Source of the DNA: Prevotella sp.
Lineage (GTDB): Bacteria > Bacteroidota > Bacteroidia > Bacteroidales > Bacteroidaceae
Reading direction: 5' to 3'
NCBI GenBank assembly: GCA_017412705.1
Contig: JAFPWS010000066.1
Location: 1 to 36,418, forward strand
Length of the DNA stretch: 36,418 nucleotides
The translations under genes and the position numbers were made by a program. The notes below the pieces were generated by a model that was given only the letters and a program-made list of their open reading frames with translations, ran no database searches and had not been told where the DNA came from. Shown in pieces: positions 15,030 to 22,850 of this stretch; the first letter of the stretch is position 1, and every line of letters starts with the position of its first letter.

Positions 15030-17306
15030 ATGGATGAGGATAAGATGATGCGTGACGACGCTGACGAGAAACTGGTGAACGACGCGTTCCAACGACTGTT
15101 GGACAGCTATCTGGCTTCTCGCCATCGCAAGAAGGTGGATATCATCACCAAGGCGTTCAACTTTGCCCGGCAGGCCCATAAGGGAGTACGTCGTCTCTCC
15201 GGCGAGCCATACATCATGCACCCCATTGCCGTTGCCCTGATAGCCTGCGAGGAAGTGGGGCTGGGCTCTACCAGCATCTGTGCCGCCTTGTTGCACGACG
15301 TGGTAGAGGATACCGACTATACCGTAGAGGACCTGGCTAACATCTTCGGCCCCAAGATAGCCCAGATTGTCGACGGATTGACCAAGATCAGCGGCGGCAT
15401 CTTCGGCGAGCAGGCTTCAGCCCAGGCGGAGAACTTCAAGAAGCTGCTGCTGACCATGAGCGAGGACATCCGTGTCATCCTCATCAAGATTTGCGACCGT
15501 CTGCACAATATGCGTACCCTGGCCTCGCAGCCCGCCAACAAACAGTATAAGATAGCCGGCGAGACGCTCTATATCTATGCTCCGCTGGCCAACCGCTTGG
15601 GACTCTACAAGATCAAGTCCGAGCTGGAGAACCTCTCGTTCCAGTACGAACATCCCGAGGAATACAACAGCATCAAGGAGAAGCTGAAGAATACGGAGGC
15701 TCAGCGCCATGAGCTCTTCGACAGCTTTACGGCACCTATCGAGGAATCGCTTCGGCAGATGGGCATCAAGTATGAGATAAAGGAGCGCGTCAAGACCCCT
15801 TATTCCATTTGGACCAAGATGCAGAACAAGCATGTGACGTTCGAGGAAATCTACGACATACTGGCGGTGCGCATCATCTTTACCCCGGCCAGGCGAGAGG
15901 AGGAAATCAACGAGTGCTTCAACATCTATGTGGCCATCTCGAAAATCTACAAGTCCCACCCGGACCGTCTGCGCGACTGGCTCTCCCATCCCAAGGCCAA
16001 CGGCTACCAGGCACTGCATGTCACGCTAATGTCGAAGCAGGGGCGCTGGATAGAGGTGCAGATACGTTCCGACCGCATGGACGAGATAGCGGAGCAGGGC
16101 TTTGCCGCCCACTGGAAATACAAGGAGGGCGAGGAGAACGAGGAATACACGGAGGATGAGAACGAGCTGAACGACTGGCTGCGCACCATCAAGGAAATCC
16201 TGGACGACCCCCAGCCCGACGCCATGGACTTCCTGGATGCCATCAAGCTGAACCTCTTTGCCTCCGAGATTTTCGTCTTCACCCCCAAGGGCGAGATTCG
16301 CACGCTGCCTGCCGGTTGTACCGCACTCGACTTCGCCTTCAGCATTCACACATTCTTAGGCTCTCATTGCATCGGTGCCAAGGTCAACCATAAGTTGGTG
16401 CCCCTGAGCCATAAGCTGGAGAGCGGCGACCAAGTCGAGATACTGACCTCGAAGTCGCAGCACGTGCAACCTGCATGGATTAACGTCGTCAGTACGGCCA
16501 AGGCAAAAGCCAAGATTCAGGCCGTCCTGCGTCGTGACAACCGCGAGATGCAGAAGAAGGGCGAAGACCTGGTCAGCGAATTCCTGAAGAAGAACAACAT
16601 CGAGAACACGCCCGCTGTCATCGACCAGCTGGCCATGTTCCATGATGTCAGCCGTCGCGAGGACTTCTTCCTAGCCTTGGGCGAGAAAACCATACTCTTG
16701 GGCGAGAAGGACATCGACGAGTTGAGCGGCAGGAACAGCGGCGGCGGCAAGAAAGGCTGGCGCAAGCTAGTGCCCTTCCTGGGACGAAGCAAGGGGCAGG
16801 GGGCAAGGGACAAGGACCAGGAGAGGGAACTGTTTACCGTGCCTGAGAAGTTCAACCGCAAGAAGCCCATCTACATCAGCGAGGAGAACATCGGACAGTA
16901 CAAGTTCAAGCACTGCTGCCACCCCATCCCCGGCGACGACATCCTGGGCTATATCGACAACAAGCACCAGATAGAGATTCACAAGCGTGCCTGTCCCGTG
17001 GCCGACAAGCTTAAGAGCGGATTCGGCAACCGCATCCTCGATGCCAAGTGGAACATGCACAAGCAGATGTTCTTCGATGCCACCATCCGCCTGCAGGGCA
17101 TCGACCGTGTGGGCATACTGATGGACGTGTCGCGCATCATCTCCTCACAGATGAATGTCAACATCCACAAGCTGACCTTCAACAGTGAGGACGGCGTCTT
17201 CGACGGCAGCATAGAGCTGCGGGTCCACGACCGCGAGAACGTGGGCGAGATCATGAGCGCCCTCAAGGAGGTCGAGGGACTGCAGGAAGTCATGCAAATC
17301 ATGTAA
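15030..17306 (+). CDS. relA: Bifunctional (p)ppGpp synthetase/hydrolase, RelA/SpoT family
   Basis: Controls the stringent response by making and degrading (p)ppGpp. Domains in order: HD hydrolase (His64, His89-Asp90 in AALLHDVVEDTDY, and KICDRLHNMRTL), which looks intact; synthetase with RVKTPYSIWTKMQ, YDILAVRIIF, NGYQALHVTL and EVQIRS; TGS domain from about residue 415 (IFVFTPKGEIRTLPAG); a zinc-finger/CC region with HCCHPIPGDDILGY; and a C-terminal ACT domain (GIDRVGILMDVSRIIS). 758 residues is a normal length for a long RSH protein. The linker near residues 587-600 holds a Gly/Lys/Asp-rich insert (SKGQGARDKDQE) whose DNA resembles the intergenic repeat just downstream of the gene. Last clear member of the par-mltD operon. 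Confidence 0.95.
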   Translation: MDEDKMMRDDADEKLVNDAFQRLLDSYLASRHRKKVDIITKAFNFARQAHKGVRRLSGEPYIMHPIAVALIACEEVGLGSTSICAALLHDVVEDTDYTVEDLANIFGPKIAQIVDGLTKISGGIFGEQASAQAENFKKLLLTMSEDIRVILIKICDRLHNMRTLASQPANKQYKIAGETLYIYAPLANRLGLYKIKSELENLSFQYEHPEEYNSIKEKLKNTEAQRHELFDSFTAPIEESLRQMGIKYEIKERVKTPYSIWTKMQNKHVTFEEIYDILAVRIIFTPARREEEINECFNIYVAISKIYKSHPDRLRDWLSHPKANGYQALHVTLMSKQGRWIEVQIRSDRMDEIAEQGFAAHWKYKEGEENEEYTEDENELNDWLRTIKEILDDPQPDAMDFLDAIKLNLFASEIFVFTPKGEIRTLPAGCTALDFAFSIHTFLGSHCIGAKVNHKLVPLSHKLESGDQVEILTSKSQHVQPAWINVVSTAKAKAKIQAVLRRDNREMQKKGEDLVSEFLKKNNIENTPAVIDQLAMFHDVSRREDFFLALGEKTILLGEKDIDELSGRNSGGGKKGWRKLVPFLGRSKGQGARDKDQERELFTVPEKFNRKKPIYISEENIGQYKFKHCCHPIPGDDILGYIDNKHQIEIHKRACPVADKLKSGFGNRILDAKWNMHKQMFFDATIRLQGIDRVGILMDVSRIISSQMNVNIHKLTFNSEDGVFDGSIELRVHDRENVGEIMSALKEVEGLQEVMQIM
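16788..16828 (+). repeat. G/A-rich repeat insertion within relA/spoT linker
   Basis: The segment starts AGCAAGGGGCAGGGGGCAAG and is built of GGGCAAGG-type words. Almost the same words occur downstream of the gene at 17316-17342. It sits in the variable linker between the TGS domain and the HCCHPIPGDD motif, so it probably does not disturb catalysis. Confidence 0.55.
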
Positions 17307-17408
17307 TTCAGATTAGGGGCAAGGAGCAGGGGGCAAGGAGCATTGCATTGCAACGCCACACTCTCAAAGAGGGAAGGGGCAAGAAACTTAAATAAATAAC
17401 TAAAAATT
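17307..17408. repeat. Repeat-filled spacer between relA/spoT and the pectin methylesterase gene
   Basis: GGGGCAAGGAGCA at 17316-17328 is followed directly by a near-identical copy at 17329-17342. CATTGCATTG follows, and then a 22-base segment at 17350-17371 that recurs exactly at 23373-23394 and contains the palindrome CTCTCAAAGAG. No TAnnTTTG promoter is seen. The downstream gene may be read through from relA/spoT or use an unrecognised promoter. Confidence 0.75.
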
Positions 17409-18383
17409 ATGAGAAAACTAATCAGCATTATCTGTATTCTGTGTGGTGTGGGCACCATGCAGGCAAAAGACAGTTACGACAACCCCGACACCCTGGTCGT
17501 CAGCCGTGACGGGACAGGACAGTTCCGCAACGTGGCAGAGGCCCTCGAGGTGTGCCGTGCCTTCATGGACTACCACAAGGTCATCTACGTCAAGAAAGGC
17601 ACCTACAAGGAAAAGCTCGTCGTTCCCCAGTGGCTTACCAACATAGAAATCTGCGGCGAGGACCGTGACAACACCGTCATCACATGGGACGACCATGCCA
17701 ACATCCTCCTTCCCGCGACAGGCAAGGGAATGGGCACCTTCCGCACCTATACGCTGAAGATTCAGGGCAGCCGTATCACCCTGAAGAATATCACCGTCGA
17801 GAACAACTCGGCCCGCTTGGGACAGGCCGTGGCACTGCACACCGAAGGCGACTGCCTGACCTTCGTCAACTGCCGCTTCCTGGGCCATCAGGACACCATC
17901 TATACGGGCAACGCCAAATGCCGTCACTATTTCAGGGACTGCTACATAGAGGGCACCACCGACTTCGTCTTCGGCCCATCGACGGCGTGGTTCGAGAACT
18001 GCGACATCTTCTGCAAGGCCAACTCGTATATCACGGCGGCCTCCACGCCGCAGGATGTCCCTTATGGCTACATATTCAATAACTGCCGCGTCACTGCAGC
18101 AGAGAACGTCGACAAGGTCTATCTTGGACGTCCTTGGCGCGACTATGGCTATACGCTGTTCATGAACTGCGACCTGCCTCGCCAGATCAGACCTGAAGGT
18201 TGGCACCAGTGGCGTCCGGAAGCCGTCAAGACAGCCCGTTACATGGAGTACGGCAACCGTGGCGAGGGTGCTGTTACCGACAGCCGGGTCGCCTGGAGCC
18301 GCCAGCTGACGAAGAAAGAGGCACAGCAGATTACGCCCGAGCGCGTCTTCACCCTTCACGACACGTGGAATCCTAACAACTAA
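17409..18383 (+). CDS. Pectin methylesterase (CE8), secreted
   Basis: Removes methyl esters from homogalacturonan, releasing methanol and exposing galacturonate for lyases and polygalacturonases. Signal peptide MRKLISIICILCGVGTMQA is followed by a right-handed beta-helix. Catalytic motifs are all present: Gln139 in GQAVAL, Asp162 in GHQDTIY, Asp185 in IEGTTDFVFG, and Arg241/Trp243 in YLGRPWR. 324 residues is the size of a single-domain bacterial enzyme. No type IX sorting tail is visible, so it is probably periplasmic or exported otherwise. It lies six bases before the S41 protease gene, with no obvious shared function. Confidence 0.94.
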   Translation: MRKLISIICILCGVGTMQAKDSYDNPDTLVVSRDGTGQFRNVAEALEVCRAFMDYHKVIYVKKGTYKEKLVVPQWLTNIEICGEDRDNTVITWDDHANILLPATGKGMGTFRTYTLKIQGSRITLKNITVENNSARLGQAVALHTEGDCLTFVNCRFLGHQDTIYTGNAKCRHYFRDCYIEGTTDFVFGPSTAWFENCDIFCKANSYITAASTPQDVPYGYIFNNCRVTAAENVDKVYLGRPWRDYGYTLFMNCDLPRQIRPEGWHQWRPEAVKTARYMEYGNRGEGAVTDSRVAWSRQLTKKEAQQITPERVFTLHDTWNPNN

Positions 18384-18389
18384 TAGCTT

Positions 18390-21300
18390 ATGAAGAAACT
18401 TTTCTCAGCCGTCATGCTCATGACGGTCTCTTTGGCCGTCTCTGCACAAACAACTCCGCTGTGGATGCGCTATCCGGCCATTTCTCCCGATGGTCAGACC
18501 ATCGTGTTTTCATACAAAGGCGATCTCTTTACCGTATCTTCTGGTGGTGGACAGGCACGCCAGTTAACCACCAATGCTGCCTACGACGCCATTCCCGTAT
18601 GGAGTCCTGACGGCCAGCAGATTGCTTTTGCTTCCGACCGTGAGGGCAGCATGGACGTCTATGTCATGAATCGTCATGGTGGTTCTCCCAAGCGACTGAC
18701 CACTCATAGCGCCAATGAGATACCCATTGCTTTTCTCGATAATGAGCATGTGCTCTATAGCAGTGCCCAGATGTCAACCGCTCAAACCAGCCTGCTGCCT
18801 GAAACTGTCTTTCCGCAAGTCTATGAGGTAAGTACCAAGGGCGGACGCCCTGGCTTGTTCTCTGTTGTCACCATGGAGAATATCAGTGTCAATGGGCGGG
18901 GCGATATACTCTACCATGACTGTAAGGGCTATGAGGACTGGTTCCGTAAGCACCATCAGAGTGCTGTCACTCGTGACGTCTGGCTGAAGCGGGGCGACCA
19001 GTTCCAGAAGCTGACAACCTTCCGTGGCGAGAACCGTAATCCGGTGTGGGCTCCCGACGGACAGTCTTTCTACTACCTGACTGAGCGCGACGGTACGTTT
19101 AATGTCTGGCAGCGCAACCTTGACGGGACAGACGAGCACCAGGTGACACACCACCAGAAGAACCCTGTTCGTTTCTTGACCGTTTCCAATGACGGTACAC
19201 TATGTTATGGCTACGATGGCGAGGTCTATATAAACAGGAAAGGGACGGAACAGAAGGTTGGCGTCTGTATTTTGGCAGACCGTACTGACCAAGACCTGGT
19301 ACGCCGTATTGTGGACAGCGGAGCAACGGAAATCTGCGTGTCACCCAAGAACAAGGAAGTGGCCTTCGTCCTTCATGGCGATGTCTATGTGACCTCCGTT
19401 GACTATAAGACCACCCGTCAGATTACCAATACTCCTGAGCAGGAGCGTAACCTGAGCTTTTCGCCCGACGGGCGCAGTCTGGCGTATGCCGCGGAGCGTG
19501 CCGGCGTATGGCAGATATATCAGTCGACGATAACCGACAAGCAGGAGAAACAGTTTGCCTATGCCACTGACATCAGGGAGGAACGGCTCACCAATACCAG
19601 TGTGACTTCGCAACAGCCCCAATACAGTCCTGACGGCAAGGAACTCGCCTTCTTCGAAGACCGGGGCGACCTGAAGGTCATGAACCTGGCAACAAAGGCT
19701 GTTCGCACCGTGCTCGACGGCAAATACCAATATTCTTACTCTGATGGCGACCTCTGGTTCGAGTGGAGCCCTGACAGTCGCTGGCTGCTTTGCAGCTACA
19801 TCGGCGTAGGCGGCTGGAACAGTCCTGATGTGGCTATGGTCAGCGCTTCAGGCAATGGTGAGGTCCATAACCTGACTAACAGTGGTTACAGCGATTCCAA
19901 TGCCAAATGGGCGCTGGACGGCAAGGCCGTCATCTATTCCAGCGACCGTGCTGGCTATCGCAGTCATGGCAGTTGGGGAGCCGAGGAAGATGTCTACATG
20001 ATGTTCTTCGACCTTGACGCTTATGAGCGTTTCCGTATGACCAAGGAGGAAAAGGAGCTTCGCGACGAGGCCGACAAGGAAGCCAGGAAGGCCGGTAAAG
20101 ACAGCGACAAGGACAAGGGCAAGAAGAAGGACAAGAACAAGAAGGAACAGGAGAAACCCGCTCCTGTCCTCGCGTTTGACTTTGAGAATGCCCGTGACCG
20201 CATTGTCCGACTGACAGCCAACTCCAGCCATTTGGGCGATGCCATTCTCTCGCCGGGTGGCGATACGCTCTACTACCAGGCGGCTTTCGAAGACGGCTAC
20301 GACCTGTGGATGCACAACCTTCGTGAAAAGAAGACGGAGCTGGTGATGAAAGGTGTTGGCCGGGGCAATATGCAGGCTGACAAGGACTTCAAACACCTCT
20401 ATTTGGTGTCGCGAGGCATCAAGAAGCTGGACCTTGCCAAGAACAAGCAGGAGTCTGTCAGCTTCGAGGCTCCCTTCTGCTGGCAGCCCTACCAGGAGCG
20501 TCAGTATCTGTTCAACCATGTTTGGCGGCAGGTCAAGGACAAGTTCTACGACCCTCACATTCATGGGGTCGACTGGGAAGGCTATCGCAAGGTCTACGAG
20601 CGTTTCCTGCCTCACATCAACAACAATCACGACTTCCGCGATATGCTGAGTGAGATGCTGGGCGAGTTGAACGGTTCGCATACGGGAGCCCGCTACTATC
20701 CGGAAGGTGCCGCCCTCAAGACTGCCAGCCTTGGCCTGTTTTTCGATTCCTCTTACCAGGGCGATGGCCTGCGGGTGCAGGAAGTCATCAAGCGTGGCCC
20801 CTTTGCCGTTAAGAAGACAGGTGTCACCCCGGGATGTGTCATCGAGCAGATTGACGGTCACGCCATCAAGGCCGGCGAGGACTATAATTGGATGCTGGAC
20901 GGCAAGGCCGGCAAGCCCGTCCGTGTCACCGTTCGCAAGCCGCAGGGAGGACAGGCCTTCGACGTCGTCGTCAAACCTGTCAGCCAGTCGCAGCTCAGTA
21001 CCCTTGTCTATAAGCGCTGGGTTGACCGTAACCGCCAGCTGGTCGACAGCCTGTCAGACGGTCAGGTGGCTTATGTGCACATCAAGTCCATGAACAGCGC
21101 CGGCTTCCGTGAGGTCTATAGCGAGTTGCTGAGCGACAGGAACCGCAATCGCAAGGCGGTTATCGTGGACGAACGCTATAATGGCGGGGGCTGGCTTCAC
21201 GACGACCTCTGTACCCTGCTTAGCGGACGCCTCTATCACAACTTCGTGCCCCGAGGGCGTTATGTAGGCCGTGACCCCTTGAACAAGTGGGTGGGAAAGT

Positions 21301-21611
21301 CGTGTGTGCTGATGAACGAAGACTGCTACAGCAATGGCTCAGGTTTCCCGTGGGTTTATCGTGAGCTGGGCATCGGTCCTCTCATCGGCTCTGCCGTAGC
21401 AGGAACAGCAACCTCCGTATGGTGGGAGACACTGATGGACCCCACTATGGTTTTCGGTATTCCGCAGGTAGGCAAGAAGGATATGCAGGGCCGGTATATG
21501 GAGAATCATGAGCTACAGCCTGATATCGAGGTCTATAATACCCCAGAAGATTATATCAACGGACGTGACCCGCAGCTGGAAATGGCCATCCGGAAGATGA
21601 TGGAGCCCTAA
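18390..21611 (+). CDS. Tricorn-like S41 family protease with beta-propeller and PDZ domains
   Basis: A 1073-residue exported peptidase. Signal peptide MKKLFSAVMLMTVSLAVSAQ is followed by beta-propeller repeats with recurring SPDGQ and WSPDG motifs (about 25-540 and 600-690). Next come a helical N-domain near NHVWRQVKDKFYDPHIHGVDW, a PDZ-like region (about 785-870), and a C-terminal S41 domain with catalytic Ser981 in NEDCYSNGSG and VDERYNGGGW. The propeller and PDZ domains gate peptide access in tricorn proteases. Residues ~555-595 form a Lys/Asp/Glu-rich insert (KDSDKDKGKKKDKNKKEQ). It probably degrades peptides in the periplasm. It starts six bases after the methylesterase stop and is likely co-transcribed. 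Confidence 0.92.
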   Translation: MKKLFSAVMLMTVSLAVSAQTTPLWMRYPAISPDGQTIVFSYKGDLFTVSSGGGQARQLTTNAAYDAIPVWSPDGQQIAFASDREGSMDVYVMNRHGGSPKRLTTHSANEIPIAFLDNEHVLYSSAQMSTAQTSLLPETVFPQVYEVSTKGGRPGLFSVVTMENISVNGRGDILYHDCKGYEDWFRKHHQSAVTRDVWLKRGDQFQKLTTFRGENRNPVWAPDGQSFYYLTERDGTFNVWQRNLDGTDEHQVTHHQKNPVRFLTVSNDGTLCYGYDGEVYINRKGTEQKVGVCILADRTDQDLVRRIVDSGATEICVSPKNKEVAFVLHGDVYVTSVDYKTTRQITNTPEQERNLSFSPDGRSLAYAAERAGVWQIYQSTITDKQEKQFAYATDIREERLTNTSVTSQQPQYSPDGKELAFFEDRGDLKVMNLATKAVRTVLDGKYQYSYSDGDLWFEWSPDSRWLLCSYIGVGGWNSPDVAMVSASGNGEVHNLTNSGYSDSNAKWALDGKAVIYSSDRAGYRSHGSWGAEEDVYMMFFDLDAYERFRMTKEEKELRDEADKEARKAGKDSDKDKGKKKDKNKKEQEKPAPVLAFDFENARDRIVRLTANSSHLGDAILSPGGDTLYYQAAFEDGYDLWMHNLREKKTELVMKGVGRGNMQADKDFKHLYLVSRGIKKLDLAKNKQESVSFEAPFCWQPYQERQYLFNHVWRQVKDKFYDPHIHGVDWEGYRKVYERFLPHINNNHDFRDMLSEMLGELNGSHTGARYYPEGAALKTASLGLFFDSSYQGDGLRVQEVIKRGPFAVKKTGVTPGCVIEQIDGHAIKAGEDYNWMLDGKAGKPVRVTVRKPQGGQAFDVVVKPVSQSQLSTLVYKRWVDRNRQLVDSLSDGQVAYVHIKSMNSAGFREVYSELLSDRNRNRKAVIVDERYNGGGWLHDDLCTLLSGRLYHNFVPRGRYVGRDPLNKWVGKSCVLMNEDCYSNGSGFPWVYRELGIGPLIGSAVAGTATSVWWETLMDPTMVFGIPQVGKKDMQGRYMENHELQPDIEVYNTPEDYINGRDPQLEMAIRKMMEP

Positions 21612-21655
21612 GGTGCTGTCACCAAAGAAAAAGGGAGGAGGCTGAAGGGACTTTT

Positions 21656-21743
21656 GCCCCGTCCTCTGCCGTGTCGCGCCCCGTCCTCTGCCGTTTCGCG
21701 CCCGGTTTGCTGCCAAGTTGTGCCCCGTCCGCTGTCATGTTGC
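21656..21743. repeat. Four-copy 22-base tandem repeat upstream of exbB
   Basis: Units at 21656-21677, 21678-21699, 21700-21721 and 21722-21743. Units 1 and 2 differ at one position; units 3 and 4 are diverged. Consensus begins GCCCCGTCCTCTGCCGT and ends with a TNTCGC/TTGC-like end. No unique spacers separate the units, so it is not a CRISPR array. It fills most of the spacer between the protease stop and the exbB promoter, whose -33 element starts 32 bases further on. Bases 21612-21655 and 21744-21775 hold no other recognisable feature. Confidence 0.9.
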
Positions 21744-21775
21744 GCTCTGGAAATAAAAGAAAAATGTATTTTTTC

Positions 21776-21806
21776 TTTGCATTTCGCTCGGTTTTCACTA
21801 TCTTTG
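21776..21806 (+). promoter_or_regulatory. Promoter of the exbB-exbD operon
   Basis: TTTG at 21776-21779 and TATCTTTG at 21799-21806 are separated by exactly 19 bases, a full match to the Bacteroidetes sigma-ABfr consensus (TTTG, 19 bases, TAnnTTTG). The ATG follows 22 bases after the -7 element. Confidence 0.85.
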
Positions 21807-21828
21807 CAGGCAAATTCAAGGAAAGCAA

Positions 21829-22707
21829 ATGAAAAGAATCGTTATTTTGTCCTTGTTGGCAGTACTGTTAGCTGTTCCAAGTGGCTTGATTGCGGCGCCA
21901 CAATCTCAGGGTGAGATGGCACAGCAGCAGCCGGCAGCGGATACAAGCATGGTGGCGGCAGACTCCGCAGCCTACGATATGCTGTCGGCAGACTCGGCCA
22001 TGGCTGCAATCAGCGAAGAGCTGTCCGGCACAGACAATGAGGCTGCGGAAGAGGGCGGCGGACTGCACAAACAGCTGAAGCGCAAGTTCATGGAGGGCTC
22101 GGCGGGCTTCATGTCGTTGGTGGCGCTGGCCTTGGTGTTAGGTCTGGCATTCTGCATAGAGCGCCTGATATACCTGACCTTGTCGGAGGTGAACGCCAGG
22201 CGGCTGATGAAGGGAATCGACGCCAAGTTGGAGCTGGGCGACGTGGAGGGTGCCAAGGACATCTGCCGCGACACACGCGGACCCGTGGCCAGCATCTGCT
22301 ATCAGGGTCTGCTGCACGTCAAGGAGCCCTTGGAACAGATTGACCGCCAGCTGACGAACTACGGGTCGCTTCAGGTGTCGAACATGGAGAAGGGTTGTAC
22401 GTGGATACGGCTGTTCATTGCCGTGGCGCCCTCGTTGGGGTTCTTAGGCACCGTCATCGGTATGGTGATGGCCTTTGACCGCATTCAGACGGCGGGCGAC
22501 ATCAGCCCGACGATTGTGGCTGAAGGTATGAAGGTGGCGCTGATAACGACCATCTTCGGCATCATCGTGGCCATCGTGCTGCAATTCTTCTATAACTATA
22601 TCCTCTCGAAGATAGAGCGTCTGACGGCTCAGATGGAGGAGAGCGCCATCACGCTGATGGATAGTATCTCACGGTTAAAGGTTAAGGACTATGAGGGAGG
22701 CAGGTAG
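21829..22707 (+). CDS. exbB: MotA/TolQ/ExbB family proton channel
   Basis: The ExbB pentamer surrounds an ExbD dimer and converts proton motive force into mechanical work for TonB-dependent outer-membrane transport or TolA-type function. The 292-residue protein has an N-terminal signal-like helix (MKRIVILSLLAVLLAVPSGL), an Ala/Asp/Ser/Gln-rich periplasmic linker, a first transmembrane helix (MSLVALALVLGLAFCIERLIYL), a cytoplasmic loop, and the two conserved helices IAVAPSLGFLGTVIGMVMAF and GMKVALITTIFGIIVAIVLQFFYNY. The GFLGTVIGM and ALITTIFG motifs are diagnostic. The 3' end overlaps a 42-codon reading frame. The missing TonB homologue must be elsewhere. Confidence 0.93.
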   Translation: MKRIVILSLLAVLLAVPSGLIAAPQSQGEMAQQQPAADTSMVAADSAAYDMLSADSAMAAISEELSGTDNEAAEEGGGLHKQLKRKFMEGSAGFMSLVALALVLGLAFCIERLIYLTLSEVNARRLMKGIDAKLELGDVEGAKDICRDTRGPVASICYQGLLHVKEPLEQIDRQLTNYGSLQVSNMEKGCTWIRLFIAVAPSLGFLGTVIGMVMAFDRIQTAGDISPTIVAEGMKVALITTIFGIIVAIVLQFFYNYILSKIERLTAQMEESAITLMDSISRLKVKDYEGGR

Positions 22708-22819
22708 TTTTCTTTTAGCAGAGGTCATGCTGTGGCTCATGTATATCGTGTTGGGTGTTGCTGTTGTTGTGACGATAGTCTCTGCAGTACGCTCGTTCTG
22801 GATGGAGAACCGTCAGTAG
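22691..22819 (+). CDS. 42-residue single-pass membrane protein in the exb operon
   Basis: An ATG at 22691 overlaps the last 17 bases of exbB in another frame and opens 42 codons ending TAG at 22817-22819. The product starts MREAGSFLLAEVMLW, has one strong hydrophobic helix (about residues 13-34, LMYIVLGVAVVVTIVSAV), and ends in a short positively charged tail RSFWMENRQ. Without this gene the 143-base gap inside an otherwise compact operon would be unexplained. The overlap with exbB suggests translational coupling. I do not recognise a family. It could be an accessory subunit of the ExbB-ExbD complex, comparable to small membrane proteins that stabilise other energy-converting complexes, but this is inference. 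Confidence 0.65.
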   Translation: MREAGSFLLAEVMLWLMYIVLGVAVVVTIVSAVRSFWMENRQ

Positions 22820-22820
22820 A

Positions 22821-22841
22821 GTTCACAGTTCATAGTTCATA
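22821..22841. repeat. GTTCATA-type short tandem repeat
   Basis: GTTCACAGTTCATAGTTCAT is made of seven-base units. The 14-base core GTTCATAGTTCATA (22828-22841) occurs again inside the m5C methyltransferase gene at 26102-26115. It lies directly before the exbD start and may have displaced the original ribosome-binding region. Confidence 0.7.
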
Positions 22842-22850
22842 TGTTGCAGC

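Noticed and set aside
17418-18359. 313-codon minus-strand open frame
   Set aside because: Antisense to pectin methylesterase, which has every catalytic motif; a product of G+C-rich codon bias.
20041-20160. Lys/Asp-rich stretch in the tricorn-like protease as another inserted repeat element
   Set aside because: Codons are varied, there is no palindrome or exact repeat, and such charged linkers are usual in this protein family.
21656-21743. Tandem array considered as a CRISPR fragment
   Set aside because: Repeats are directly adjacent with no unique spacers and there are no cas genes nearby.
21654-21914. 86-codon frame running through the tandem repeat into exbB
   Set aside because: It crosses the exbB promoter and start; its repetitive Pro/Cys/Arg content only reflects the DNA repeat.
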